A stretch of DNA of 64,000 bases, taken from Synechococcus sp. PCC 7335 (GTDB lineage Bacteria; Cyanobacteriota; Cyanobacteriia; Phormidesmidales; Phormidesmidaceae). The stretch covers positions 628,477 through 692,476 of the forward strand of contig NZ_DS989904.1 of assembly GCF_000155595.1 (NCBI RefSeq), read 5' to 3'. The translations under genes and the position numbers were made by a program. Below the pieces are notes generated by a model, which was not told the origin of the DNA, did not search any database, and worked only from the letters and a program-made list of their open reading frames with translations. This document shows, one piece after another, positions 12,343 to 21,645 of the stretch (position 1 is the stretch's first letter; every line of letters begins with the position of its first letter).

Positions 12343-13008
12343 TTGATCGATATTTTCTTTCGGGCGATCGCAAAAAAGCAAACAGGAAGAGGCAGACAAA
12401 TCAGCAGGCAATTAATACTTCTTGGCACCATTTTTAACGTGACTTCTGGGGAAAAAACAGCTGATGTTTCTCTCAATCTCTCGGCGACCGCTGAAGAGAA
12501 TATTGGTTCAGCCATCGCTGAGCTAGAGACGATTGAAGCAGCTCCTCAAGCCGCTGCCGCTCAAGGAGAGACCGAAGCAGTGTCGGGTCGCCCGCCGCTA
12601 CCACCCGCGTCTGAAACCTCGATGCAGGAGTATTACCGACTACAGCAAGACTTGCTCAAGCTGACCTTGGTTTTCACCGTCGTCATCTTCTTAGCTGTTT
12701 GGGGCACCTACTCGCTTAATACTGCGCTCAACTATATAGTGGGCTCAGTCACCGGTATCGTCTACTTCAGAATGCTAGCGAAGAGCGTAGGTAACATCGG
12801 CCGCCAGCAGCCGACGACTTCTAGTGGGCCAAGCAGCGGTAGGATAGCCATTTTTATCGGCGTTATGGTGGTTGCTACCCAATGGCAGCAGCTTTCTGTA
12901 CTACCGGTATTTCTAGGCTTCCTAACTTACAAAGCTGCGTTGATTAGTTTTGTGCTGTGGACGGCCGTGATGCCAGACAAGTCAGTAGCTTCAGAAGAGC
13001 TAGTGTAG
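12343..13008 (+). CDS. atpI: ATP synthase subunit I (AtpI / Atp1), membrane assembly factor
   Basis: First gene of the ATP synthase operon. Residues about 94-200 match the cyanobacterial Atp1 protein, with QEYYRLQQDLLKLTL, then a membrane segment VVIFLAVWGTYSLNTALNYIVG and two further hydrophobic helices. Family members help c-ring assembly. The frame begins with TTG at 12343 and gives an unusually long, Ala/Glu-rich N-terminus; in-frame GTG at 12439 and ATG at 12622 are alternatives, the last giving about 128 residues, near the family's usual length. None has a good Shine-Dalgarno, so the start is uncertain while the membrane domain is secure. Confidence 0.88.
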   Translation: MIDIFFRAIAKKQTGRGRQISRQLILLGTIFNVTSGEKTADVSLNLSATAEENIGSAIAELETIEAAPQAAAAQGETEAVSGRPPLPPASETSMQEYYRLQQDLLKLTLVFTVVIFLAVWGTYSLNTALNYIVGSVTGIVYFRMLAKSVGNIGRQQPTTSSGPSSGRIAIFIGVMVVATQWQQLSVLPVFLGFLTYKAALISFVLWTAVMPDKSVASEELV

Positions 13009-13197
13009 TCGTTAGCTGACCCTGCTGGCCTGTGCGGCTAACCTGTAGAGTTTTTCAATAGTCGAGCATCAACTGTCGAATACCCAAGCAGCTTTATCAA
13101 GTTTCCACTAGTTTAATAACTGGTTCAATTCATCGGCCTTGTAGCACAGACAACAAAGTTTGACTCCAAAGTGGCCAACAGCAATCTAGAGATCTAA

Positions 13198-13935
13198 ATG
13201 GCGATGCTAAACACCTTTCACTTCCTCAACGCGCCACTCCTAGCCAAACTAGAAGTAGGTGAGCACTATTATTGGAAAATTGGCGGTCTAAACATTCACG
13301 GACAGGTTTTCATTACCTCTTGGTTTGTGGCTGCTGCTCTGATTGGTGTCGCTTTTCTAGCTACTCGCAAAGTAGAGCGCGTTCCCTCTGGTTTGCAGAA
13401 CCTGATGGAATATGCTCTGGATTTCATTCGCGATTTGGCCAAAGATCAGATCGGAGAAAAGGAATATCGCCCCTGGGTTCCGTTTGTCGGCACGCTATTC
13501 CTCTTTATCTTTGTGTCTAACTGGGCCGGCGCGCTAGTGCCCTGGAAACTATTTCACATTCCATCCGGTGAATTGACAGCACCGACCAACGACATCAATA
13601 CAACTGTCGCTTTGGCTTTGCTGACTTCGCTAGCCTACTTCTACGCAGGATTTCGCAAACGCGGCCTAGGCTACTTCAAACGATACATTGAGCCAACGCC
13701 GATTTTGCTGCCTATCAACATTCTTGAAGACTTCACCAAGCCGCTCTCACTCAGCTTCCGACTTTTTGGAAACATCCTTGCAGACGAGCTGGCGGTCGGT
13801 GTATTGGTACTGCTAGTTCCTCTATTTATTCCGCTGCCTTTGATGGTGCTAGGTCTGTTCACTAGTGCCATCCAAGCTTTGATCTTTGCTACGCTGGCGG
13901 CTGCCTACATTGGTGAGGCCATGGAGGGTCATTAG
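13198..13935 (+). CDS. atpB: ATP synthase F0 subunit a
   Basis: 245 residues, an integral membrane proton channel subunit. The essential Arg lies in [15 protein letters not shown], and the segment [15 protein letters not shown] is typical of chloroplast/cyanobacterial subunit a. It begins ATGGCGATG at 13198. It follows atpI by 190 bp and precedes the c-subunit gene, the standard cyanobacterial order. It works with the c ring to convert the thylakoid proton gradient into rotation. Confidence 0.98.
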   Translation: MAMLNTFHFLNAPLLAKLEVGEHYYWKIGGLNIHGQVFITSWFVAAALIGVAFLATRKVERVPSGLQNLMEYALDFIRDLAKDQIGEKEYRPWVPFVGTLFLFIFVSNWAGALVPWKLFHIPSGELTAPTNDINTTVALALLTSLAYFYAGFRKRGLGYFKRYIEPTPILLPINILEDFTKPLSLSFRLFGNILADELAVGVLVLLVPLFIPLPLMVLGLFTSAIQALIFATLAAAYIGEAMEGH

Positions 13936-14086
13936 AGTTTGCTACGTTCTAAGCATCTAAACTCTGTATTTTTCGTATTTTAAGTCTTGAGAGATGGAGA
14001 CTCTCGTTAATCTCACTCTGGGCTAGCCGTCCTATTTATGGAGAACATCGCTGGAGAACTCTCTTGGCTTTGGTTTGAAATAGTAA

Positions 14087-14374
<288 letters not shown>

Positions 14375-14382
14375 GCATTCAT

Positions 14383-14427
14383 AAAGCTGGGAAGAGTAAG
14401 AAGCCCCTTTCTTTTCTACCCAGCTTT
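14383..14427 (+). promoter_or_regulatory. Stem-loop between atpE and the b' gene
   Basis: AAAGCTGGG (14383-14391) pairs with CCCAGCTTT (14419-14427); the 27-nt interior can form a second small stem (AAGAA / TTCTT). It starts 8 bp after the atpE stop. It lacks a long T run, so partial termination, RNA processing or 3' stabilisation of atpE mRNA is more likely than a full stop, matching the high demand for subunit c. Confidence 0.75.
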
Positions 14428-14578
14428 GTCATGTGTGCCAGCTTGCTACTATCTATCGAGGCCAAATGGGCCAATTCGCTTAGGATAAGTCAGCAAGAAA
14501 CGGCCACAGTCAAAATTGCCTGTTTATTCAATCGGGAGTTACTTGCTGAGTAAGTTTCAGCGAGGGTAAGTAAAGAAC

Positions 14579-15067
14579 ATGTGGATAGGACTGACACTAT
14601 TAGCTGTTGAAAGCGTTGAAGCAGTTGAAGAAGCGGGCGGGTTATTTGATTTAAACGCCACGCTTCCTTTGATGGCGATCCAGTTTTTGATTTTGATGGC
14701 GGTACTCAATGCTATTTTGTACAAGCCTTTAGGCAACGCTATTGATGAGCGAGATGCCTACATACGTAGTGCAAAATCGGGCGCTTCAGAGCGTCTGGCT
14801 AAAGCCGAAAAGCTAGCCGCTGAGTATGAGCAGTCTTTGGCAGATACTCGCAAAGAAGCTCGCAACGTCATTGAAGCAGCCCAGGCAGACGCGCAGCAGA
14901 TTGCCGCGCAAAAGCAGGCAGAGGCTCAGCAAGAAGCAGCTAGCAAGCGGGAAGCAGTACAGAAGGAATTAGACGAGCAGAAAGCAGCGGCGCTCAGTCA
15001 GCTGGAGCAGCAGGTCGATTCCTTGAGCGATCAGATTCTAGGTAAGTTGCTAGGTTCAGCAGCTTAA
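14579..15067 (+). CDS. atpG: ATP synthase F0 subunit b' (atpG in cyanobacterial naming, also AtpF')
   Basis: 162 residues. One membrane helix near the N-terminus (about 27-47, [21 protein letters not shown]) then [15 protein letters not shown] and a long Ala/Gln/Glu-rich coiled coil. Photosynthetic organisms have distinct b and b' subunits forming a heterodimeric peripheral stalk; this gene lies before b, as usual. Start ATG at 14579 behind a GAGGGTAAG element. Confidence 0.95.
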   Translation: MWIGLTLLAVESVEAVEEAGGLFDLNATLPLMAIQFLILMAVLNAILYKPLGNAIDERDAYIRSAKSGASERLAKAEKLAAEYEQSLADTRKEARNVIEAAQADAQQIAAQKQAEAQQEAASKREAVQKELDEQKAAALSQLEQQVDSLSDQILGKLLGSAA

Positions 15068-15176
15068 TTGCGGGGACTTGGCGAAAAGCTGAGTTGGAAA
15101 GAGATTGATCGCTAAAGGACGAACCGTCTAGCGGCAGACACAAGCAAAAAGAGACGAAGCAGTATAGGTATCGAAA

Positions 15177-15701
15177 GTGTTAACGCAAGCGTGGGGGCTG
15201 CTAGCCTCTGAAACTAAAGGGTTCGGGTTGAATTTCGACATCCTCGAAACGAATATCATCAACCTGGCTATTGTTATTGGCGTTCTTATCTACTTTGGTA
15301 AGGGCTTTTTGGGTAGCAAACTCCAAGAGCGTCGCCAAGCAATCGAGACGGCAATCAAGGATGCGGAAGCGCGTCAGAAGAAAGCGGCAGCATCTCTAGC
15401 TGAGCAGCAGCAAAAGCTTCAGATGGCAAAGAAAGAGGCTGAACGTATCAAGGCAGAAGCCCAGACAAATGCTGAAGCGGCTCGTGAAGCGGTTTTAGCG
15501 CAGTCTGCCAAAGACATTGAACGGATTAAAGCGTCTGCTGCCCAGGATTTGTCTTCTCAACAGGATAAGGTGATGCAGGAATTGCGGCGACGAGTCTCGG
15601 CAATGGCAATGGAAAAGGTGCGATCGCGTCTACCTGATATCCTCAACCAGGACGTACAGACTAAGCTAGTGGATCAAAGTATTTCCCAGCTAGGAGAATA
15701 G
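15177..15701 (+). CDS. atpF: ATP synthase F0 subunit b
   Basis: 174 residues. N-terminal membrane helix (about 27-45, INLAIVIGVLIYFGKGFLG) followed by LQERRQAIETAIKDAEAR and a long coiled coil that reaches the delta subunit. The frame opens with GTG at 15177; this gives the GFGLNFDILETNIINL segment expected before the helix in cyanobacteria. It ends 5 bp before atpH. Confidence 0.95.
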   Translation: MLTQAWGLLASETKGFGLNFDILETNIINLAIVIGVLIYFGKGFLGSKLQERRQAIETAIKDAEARQKKAAASLAEQQQKLQMAKKEAERIKAEAQTNAEAAREAVLAQSAKDIERIKASAAQDLSSQQDKVMQELRRRVSAMAMEKVRSRLPDILNQDVQTKLVDQSISQLGE

Positions 15702-15706
15702 AAACA

Positions 15707-16252
15707 ATGAGTACTGCTACTTCAGAGGTTGCCGCTCCTTACGCCCAAGCGCTGCTTTCGATTGCTAAGTCAAAAGATTCCGTTGACGAAACTAGTCAAA
15801 TTGCATCTGATTTTTTGGCTTTAATCAAAGAATCAGAAGGTCTTTCAGACTTTTTGACAAACCCCATTGCGAATGCGGACGCTAAGAAAGGCGTGATCAA
15901 TCAGGTGTTAGGCGATGAGACTAATGCTCAGATGAGAAACTTTTTGCTCTTGTTAGTAGATAAGGATCGCATCTATCTAGTAGAACCGATTTTGAAACAG
16001 TTTCAATCTCAGGTGCGTGAACTGAAGCAAACGGTTCTAGCTGAAGTCATTTCAGCCGTAGAACTTAGCGACGAACAAAGGGAAACCGTTCGTCAAAAAG
16101 TGCAAAGAATAACCCAGGCAAAGGCCGTCGATCTAGAAACAAGTGTAGATCCTGACCTGATAGGTGGGGTTATTATTCAGATCGGTTCTCAGGTTTTAGA
16201 TGCTAGCTTGCGCGGACAGCTTCGCCGCATCAGCTTACAGCTAGGCGTTTGA
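15707..16252 (+). CDS. atpH: ATP synthase F1 subunit delta (atpD in cyanobacterial naming)
   Basis: 181 residues, the OSCP/delta family. The N-terminal helical domain has APYAQALLSIAKS and the C-terminal end has the typical DPDLIGGVIIQIGSQVLDASLRGQL pattern (quoted in part: GGVIIQIGSQVLDASLRGQL). It connects the peripheral stalk to the top of the alpha3-beta3 head. It lies 5 bp after atpF, translationally close. Confidence 0.97.
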   Translation: MSTATSEVAAPYAQALLSIAKSKDSVDETSQIASDFLALIKESEGLSDFLTNPIANADAKKGVINQVLGDETNAQMRNFLLLLVDKDRIYLVEPILKQFQSQVRELKQTVLAEVISAVELSDEQRETVRQKVQRITQAKAVDLETSVDPDLIGGVIIQIGSQVLDASLRGQLRRISLQLGV

Positions 16253-16405
16253 TCAGAGCTGTTTATCAGAAACTATTGAACTAAAACCACTGATTGATTC
16301 AAACCATAATTAAGGAAGTGTCTCGTTAGAGCAGTTAGTCACAGAACCGCCTTCCAATCAGCCTTTTCCATTTGTACATATCCGTAGTTAGTAGAGCGAC
16401 TCCTA

Positions 16406-17920
16406 ATGGTAAGTATTAGACCGGACGAAATTAGCAGCATTATTCAGCAGCAGATAGAGCAGTATGACCAAGACGTTAAGGCCGATAGTGTTGGTACTGT
16501 CCTACAAGTAGGTGATGGGATTGCCCGCATCTATGGACTCGATAACACCATGGCTGGTGAACTATTAGAGTTTGATGATGGCACTATCGGCATTGCCCTA
16601 AACCTTGAAGAAGACAACGTCGGCGCGGTGATGATGGGAACCGGTCGCCAGGTTCTAGAAGGCAGTACGGTCAAGTCTACCGGTAAAATCGCTTCTGTTC
16701 CGGTGGGCGAGTCAATGTTGGGTCGTGTAATCGATACGCTAGGTCGTCCGATCGACGGTAAGGGGGATATCAATACGTCTGAGAGTCGTTTGATCGAATC
16801 AATGGCACCTGGCATTATCGAGCGCAAATCGGTATATGAACCTTTGCAGACAGGCATTACCGCAATTGATGCGATGATTCCGATTGGCCGTGGTCAGCGC
16901 GAGCTAATTATTGGTGATAGACAAACAGGTAAAACGGCGATCGCCATCGACACCATTCTCAACCAGGCAGACCAAGACGTGATTTGCGTCTACGTCGCGA
17001 TTGGACAGAAAGCTTCTTCTGTTGCCCAAGTCATCGGCGTGCTAGAAGAGCGAGGCGCGCTAGATTACACCGTTGTCGTTGCAGCGAATGCTAATGACCC
17101 GGCAGCACTTCAGTACCTGGCTCCCTATACGGGCGCGGCGATCGCTGAGTACTTTATGTACAAAGGCAAAGCAACCTTAATCATCTACGACGACTTAACC
17201 AAGCAGGCTCAGGCTTATCGTCAGATGTCTCTCTTGCTTCGTCGTCCACCCGGTCGTGAAGCGTATCCTGGTGACGTGTTTTTCTTACACTCACGGTTGC
17301 TAGAGCGTGCTGCTAAGCTCAGCCCCGAACTAGGCGAAGGCAGCATGACCGCGCTTCCCATTATTGAGACCCAAGCAGGTGACGTTTCAGCCTACATTCC
17401 TACCAACGTAATTTCGATTACCGACGGTCAGATCTTCCTTTCTTCTGACTTGTTTAACTCGGGTTTGCGCCCAGCGATCAATGCTGGCATCTCAGTATCT
17501 AGGGTAGGTTCGGCTGCACAGACGAAAGCAATCAAGAAAGTTGCTGGTAAGGTGAAGCTGGAGCTAGCTCAGTTTGATGAATTGCAGGCATTCGCTCAGT
17601 TTGCATCGGACCTTGATCCTGCCACTCAAGCGCAACTGGCTAAGGGTCAGCGTCTACGCGAGATTCTAAAGCAACCGCAGTACTCTCCTAGATCTTTGGC
17701 TGAGCAGGTTGCAGTTATCTATGCAGGGGTCAATGACAAGCTCAACGACATTCCAGTAGATAAAGTAGCCGATTATGTCAGTGAGCTGATCGCTTATGTC
17801 AATACGAGTAAGAAGGCTTACGTCGATGAGATTATGAACACTAAGAAGCTAACAGATGATGCCGTCAAGCTTTTGGAAGAAGCAATTGACGAAAGCAAGC
17901 AAGCATTCTTAGCAGCGTAG
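16406..17920 (+). CDS. atpA: ATP synthase F1 subunit alpha
   Basis: 504 residues, full family length. The nucleotide-binding P-loop is [14 protein letters not shown], and the domain start [20 protein letters not shown] is the usual cyanobacterial N-terminus. Further family motifs are [15 protein letters not shown] and [27 protein letters not shown] (the latter in part: [19 protein letters not shown]). It forms the head with beta, whose gene is not in this window; in cyanobacteria beta and epsilon are normally encoded elsewhere. Confidence 0.98.
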   Translation: MVSIRPDEISSIIQQQIEQYDQDVKADSVGTVLQVGDGIARIYGLDNTMAGELLEFDDGTIGIALNLEEDNVGAVMMGTGRQVLEGSTVKSTGKIASVPVGESMLGRVIDTLGRPIDGKGDINTSESRLIESMAPGIIERKSVYEPLQTGITAIDAMIPIGRGQRELIIGDRQTGKTAIAIDTILNQADQDVICVYVAIGQKASSVAQVIGVLEERGALDYTVVVAANANDPAALQYLAPYTGAAIAEYFMYKGKATLIIYDDLTKQAQAYRQMSLLLRRPPGREAYPGDVFFLHSRLLERAAKLSPELGEGSMTALPIIETQAGDVSAYIPTNVISITDGQIFLSSDLFNSGLRPAINAGISVSRVGSAAQTKAIKKVAGKVKLELAQFDELQAFAQFASDLDPATQAQLAKGQRLREILKQPQYSPRSLAEQVAVIYAGVNDKLNDIPVDKVADYVSELIAYVNTSKKAYVDEIMNTKKLTDDAVKLLEEAIDESKQAFLAA

Positions 17921-18008
17921 GGAGACGCATAGACAAGGTCGCTAATTTCATTAGATGAGCAGCTAACTTTTTTAGTGATGGAGCAAGCGGCCTTGTGAGG
18001 AAACGATT

Positions 18009-18962
18009 ATGGCTAATTTGAAACTGATTCGCGATCGCATTAAGTCGGTCAAAAATACTCGAAAAATCACCGAAGCGATGCGTCTAGTGGCTGCAGCCAA
18101 AGTGCGCCGCGCCCAAGCTCAGGTGAATGCGACTCGCCCTTTTGCCGACCGTTTGGCCCAAGTGCTCTACGGTTTGCAAAGTCGTCTTAAGTTTGAAGAC
18201 ACGACTGATCTGCCACTCATGCAAACGCGCGATGTTGAAAAAGTAGCGCTACTTGTCATTTCTGGTGATAGAGGTCTGTGTGGTGGCTACAACTCCAACG
18301 TTATTCGCCGAGCCGAGAACCGCGCCAAAGAGCTTAAAGCTGAGGGCGTGGATTTCACTTATGTCCTAGTTGGCCGCAAGGCCGTTCAATATTTTGAGCG
18401 TCGCAGCCAGCCAATTGACGAAAAGTATATCGGCTTAGAGCAAATCCCTACCGCTGACGAAGCTGCGTCGATAGCAGATGAGCTACTGTCTTTGTTCTTA
18501 GCAGAAAGCGTCGATAGAGTAGAGCTGGTTTACACCAAGTTTATTTCTTTGGTGAGTAACCGCCCGGTCACACAAACTTTGCTGCCACTAGATCCTCAAG
18601 GATTAGAAGCTAAAGACGATGAGATTTTCCGGTTGACTAGCCGAGAGGGTCGCCTAGCTGTAGAACGCAGTGAGGCTCCTGGCGTAGAAGTCAGTGAGTT
18701 CCCCAAAGACATGATCTTCGAGCAAGACCCTGCCCAGATTCTAGATGCTTTGCTACCGCTCTATTTGAACAACCAGATCCTTAGAGCGCTACAAGAATCT
18801 GCGGCTAGTGAACTTGCGTCACGAATGACTGCGATGAACAGCGCTAGCGATAACGCTAAAGAGCTAATGAAGTCTTTAACGCTTTCCTATAATAAAGCGC
18901 GTCAGGCAGCGATTACCCAAGAAATTCTTGAGGTAGTCGGCGGCGCTGAGGCGCTAGGCTAA
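18009..18962 (+). CDS. atpC: ATP synthase F1 subunit gamma (atpC in cyanobacterial naming)
   Basis: 317 residues, the rotating central shaft. It opens with [20 protein letters not shown] and closes with the long helix [28 protein letters not shown] (part: [19 protein letters not shown]). A cyanobacterial-type insertion (about 198-233) is present, but no chloroplast-style regulatory Cys pair is seen in it, as expected for cyanobacteria. It is the last gene of the operon and is followed by a strong terminator. Confidence 0.98.
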   Translation: MANLKLIRDRIKSVKNTRKITEAMRLVAAAKVRRAQAQVNATRPFADRLAQVLYGLQSRLKFEDTTDLPLMQTRDVEKVALLVISGDRGLCGGYNSNVIRRAENRAKELKAEGVDFTYVLVGRKAVQYFERRSQPIDEKYIGLEQIPTADEAASIADELLSLFLAESVDRVELVYTKFISLVSNRPVTQTLLPLDPQGLEAKDDEIFRLTSREGRLAVERSEAPGVEVSEFPKDMIFEQDPAQILDALLPLYLNNQILRALQESAASELASRMTAMNSASDNAKELMKSLTLSYNKARQAAITQEILEVVGGAEALG

Positions 18963-18992
18963 AAGCTGAGTCTTCTTAATAGTTTAAACTTG

Positions 18993-19020
18993 AAAAGCAG
19001 AGCTATGGCTCTGCTTTTTT
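18993..19020 (+). terminator. Intrinsic terminator of the ATP synthase operon
   Basis: AAAAGCAGAGC (18993-19003), loop TATG, GCTCTGCTTTT and further T residues to 19020: an 11-bp stem with a T run, 30 bp after the gamma stop codon. Confidence 0.95.
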
Positions 19021-19095
19021 ATTGAGTAGTTATGCTTAGCATCGTGCTACTCCAGATGTTTCTGCTGACCATGACCTGCTGATTATAAGAGTGCT

Positions 19096-19587
19096 ATGTT
19101 CAGACTCACTATCATCGCTTGTCTTGTAATCCTGGCAGCTTGTGGTCAGGTTAGCACGGCCCAAAGCAGGGCGGCTAAGGTTTCGGTTTATGAGATTGAA
19201 GGCGATCGCACTGAAAGAATCGCTAGCGTATCAGCCATTATCGGCGAGCATACGGCGCCACCAACCGCCATTCTAGATGCAAACTTCCTCCAACAGCAGT
19301 TGGGAGACGGTAACTTCGGGCCATCAGATTACTGGGCGTTTTACTCTATCGAGGTAGCCCCCAAAGACATCGCACAGTGGACACAACTTCTCACACCACT
19401 TACCACAACGCCCAACTACAACGCACCCGATCAGGCCCCAGCTCAACCTGTAGATTGGTGGATTGCTAGCGACGATTTCACTGCGCTACAGTTTTACGAA
19501 CCTAGCGTTCTATCCGGTAGGGCACATGGTTGGGTCGGTGTCTCGGCGCAGACAGGCCACATCTATATCTTCACCTTCACGATGTGA
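19096..19587 (+). CDS. Small lipoprotein of unknown function
   Basis: 163 residues. A signal peptide (about 1-15) ends in the lipobox LAAC, so the mature protein should be lipid-anchored. The rest is a mixed alpha/beta sequence with a C-terminal segment GWVGVSAQTGHIYIFTFTM that looks like a terminal beta hairpin. I do not recognise a family. It follows the ATP synthase terminator and is convergent with the RecB-like nuclease gene; no functional context. Confidence 0.7.
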   Translation: MFRLTIIACLVILAACGQVSTAQSRAAKVSVYEIEGDRTERIASVSAIIGEHTAPPTAILDANFLQQQLGDGNFGPSDYWAFYSIEVAPKDIAQWTQLLTPLTTTPNYNAPDQAPAQPVDWWIASDDFTALQFYEPSVLSGRAHGWVGVSAQTGHIYIFTFTM

Positions 19588-19606
19588 TGACAATGGCGTG
19601 AGGCAG

Positions 19607-21145
19607 CTATTGCCAGAAGGGCCTGGCGAATTTTATTAGCCAGTCTTTGACCCGGTAGGTGGCTTGGCAGTCGTCTTCGTTGTAGCGCAAGATAGTGTCT
19701 AAGTGAGTGCGATCGCCTGTTGTCAGCCAGTCGTCATACCAACAGATCGACTGCGCTCCATTGGCATCTTCATCTCTCCACTCAAAGCCCATCCAACGGG
19801 CCAAATGCTTGAGCGCGTAGCTTTCTACCGGTAATGCAACAGAATCTATAATTCGCTTGTGAATATCAACAAACCTGTTCAGCAGCGCACTGATATCTAT
19901 TCCATTCGTACCATAGAGCTGAGCTAGGCGAGCAACTGTCTGCACCTCATAAGGACAAAAGTGATAGATAGGAGCATCAGGATAGCTATTAACCAGAGAG
20001 AGGAATTCGAACCAAGCTTTCTGTTCTTCTTCTGGGTGTTCGGCAAGAAGCGCATGAAAATTTTGTTGTTGTTTATGGTTATCCACAACAAGCACACCAT
20101 GAAGATAGATCAAATCTTTATCAGGGGCAGCTTCGATATCAAAATACAGCTCCACATCAGCAGTTGGGACCTGGTACGCTTCTAGTGGAAAGTACCCAGT
20201 ATGAAGTCGGGGGATGGCAGTATTGCGAGCAGTTGCTTGGGCTTGATAGATTAGCTTTTCGCTGATGTGGTGATCAGTGCCAAGCGCAGTTGTGAGCCGA
20301 GGCGCACTGACGTCTGCAAGGGCCTCTACTGTCGTCAGACCTAGCTCTACTAGCGTAGGATAGCGAGCCAGTGTCACACCTGGAAGTAATGAGAGATGCT
20401 TAGTCGCTTTTGCTTCAGCGTAACAGTGACTAAGCCATGGACATAGGCCACAGCGGTTGCGAGAAATAAAAACTTCTGGAGCAGTGTTAGACGTCATAAT
20501 TTTATGACAATCGTCTAGTGCCGCTTGAAGCTTAGGCACGTAGCGTTCTAAGTTGACGCTGTATTGTTTATCTTTGAGGAAAAGCCAAGCCGTTTCAGGC
20601 CACACACCTTGAACTTCGGCGAGAAGATAGGCGCTAAAGGCAGCAGCAAGCTGATATTCGGGCTTAGACTTTTTGCCGAATTTTATATTGTAGGGAACGT
20701 AGTACCAATCGCCTAACCAAGACTCACCAGGTTGCCTAACTAACAGATCAGGCTCGGTCCGGTAATAGGTTCTATTGGGACCTTCGATAGTGAGGACGCC
20801 GCGATGAATCGAATCAGCACCATCGCTCATTAGTTGGTAGGTAGCCGCCGCCGCCGCTTGCCAGTCATGGCGCTCATAGACAGGGCGACTAAGCGGCGAA
20901 AACTGGTTTAGGATAGACTGCCGATGGGCAGCGCTGTCTTGTCGCAGTTTAATAAAATAGTCACTGGGAGGGTCTTTTTGGGATAGATCACCGTAGGTGT
21001 CAAGGTAAACGCGGCGGCGACATCGGTGATATTGAAACAGCATGTGGTCAGTGATCCACAAGGGTTCAAAGGCAGATTTGTGCTGCGCTATTTCAAGCTG
21101 CGCTGTACTGACGGAGTTGGCCAAATCGCGCCGTGCAGTTGACAA
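19607..21145 (-). CDS. TM0106-type RecB-like putative nuclease with C-terminal RNase H-like domain
   Basis: 512 residues. The N-terminal half is a RecB/Cas4-like nuclease: YHRCRRRVYLD at its start, LAAAFSAYLL, and a Cys cluster CGLCPWLSHC (about residue 230) that could hold an iron-sulphur cluster with the earlier Cys. The C-terminal part (about 315-505) has LYFDIEAAPD, HFCPYE and RYNEDDCQATYRVKDWL, the acidic layout of YprB/DnaQ-type RNase H-like exonucleases. Function is unproven; nucleic-acid repair or processing is likely. The frame starts with TTG; the first ATG is only at residue 34, so the exact start is uncertain. Confidence 0.85.
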   Translation of the reverse strand: MSTARRDLANSVSTAQLEIAQHKSAFEPLWITDHMLFQYHRCRRRVYLDTYGDLSQKDPPSDYFIKLRQDSAAHRQSILNQFSPLSRPVYERHDWQAAAAATYQLMSDGADSIHRGVLTIEGPNRTYYRTEPDLLVRQPGESWLGDWYYVPYNIKFGKKSKPEYQLAAAFSAYLLAEVQGVWPETAWLFLKDKQYSVNLERYVPKLQAALDDCHKIMTSNTAPEVFISRNRCGLCPWLSHCYAEAKATKHLSLLPGVTLARYPTLVELGLTTVEALADVSAPRLTTALGTDHHISEKLIYQAQATARNTAIPRLHTGYFPLEAYQVPTADVELYFDIEAAPDKDLIYLHGVLVVDNHKQQQNFHALLAEHPEEEQKAWFEFLSLVNSYPDAPIYHFCPYEVQTVARLAQLYGTNGIDISALLNRFVDIHKRIIDSVALPVESYALKHLARWMGFEWRDEDANGAQSICWYDDWLTTGDRTHLDTILRYNEDDCQATYRVKDWLIKFARPFWQ

Positions 21146-21284
21146 ACTGACTAAAGACCGGAAACTACTTCACCAGCGTAGCGTATTCGAGGACTTTATG
21201 TTATTGAAGGACTTTGCCAGGAAGGATTTTGCCAGCTCCATCAGGGGATGCCGCAATGGGTAGCTGCAATAAGAGTAGCTGTGA

Positions 21285-21318
21285 TAGGAAAAGAGAGTGA
21301 ATAGGAAAAGAGAGTGAA
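21285..21318. repeat. 17-bp tandem duplication in intergenic DNA
   Basis: TAGGAAAAGAGAGTGAA occurs twice in direct tandem (21285-21301, 21302-21318), between the nuclease and the small membrane protein gene. Confidence 0.85.
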
Positions 21319-21344
21319 TAAAAAAATAGGTAGAAGAGTAATTG

Positions 21345-21566
21345 CTAGCCACCGCTTTGTCGACTCACCAAAAGTAGTCCAATAGTACCGACTACGCCAC
21401 ATATCAACAGAAAAATGCCCGCCACCGGACTAGTACTTAGGTAGGCTAAGCCGAACACAATTAGCCCAACAACCATTGGGATTACCAGTATGTTTGATAG
21501 TTTTCTAAGTCGTTCTCCAATTCGCATCAGATAACGACTATCTTTGTTATGAGGCGGCCGAGGCAT
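21345..21566 (-). CDS. Small two-helix membrane protein
   Basis: 73 residues with a basic N-terminus (MPRPPHNKDSRYLMRIGERLRK) and two hydrophobic helices at about 25-45 and 48-67. Its ATG (complement of 21564-21566) has an AGGAGA Shine-Dalgarno 5 nt upstream, which supports it as a real gene. No family recognised. It lies close downstream of the cysQ-like gene on the same strand, about 80 bp away. Confidence 0.7.
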   Translation of the reverse strand: MPRPPHNKDSRYLMRIGERLRKLSNILVIPMVVGLIVFGLAYLSTSPVAGIFLLICGVVGTIGLLLVSRQSGG

Positions 21567-21645
21567 GTCTTCTCCTGTGACGCCCGTACTTTCATCAAGG
21601 AAGGGCGTTTCTTCTATCGATATGAGTCGTAGAGTTCGTGTGAGT

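Noticed and set aside
21170-21352. 60-codon minus-strand frame after the small membrane protein
   Set aside because: Its hydrophobic part comes from reading a 17-bp tandem repeat and A/T-rich DNA in one frame. No start signal.
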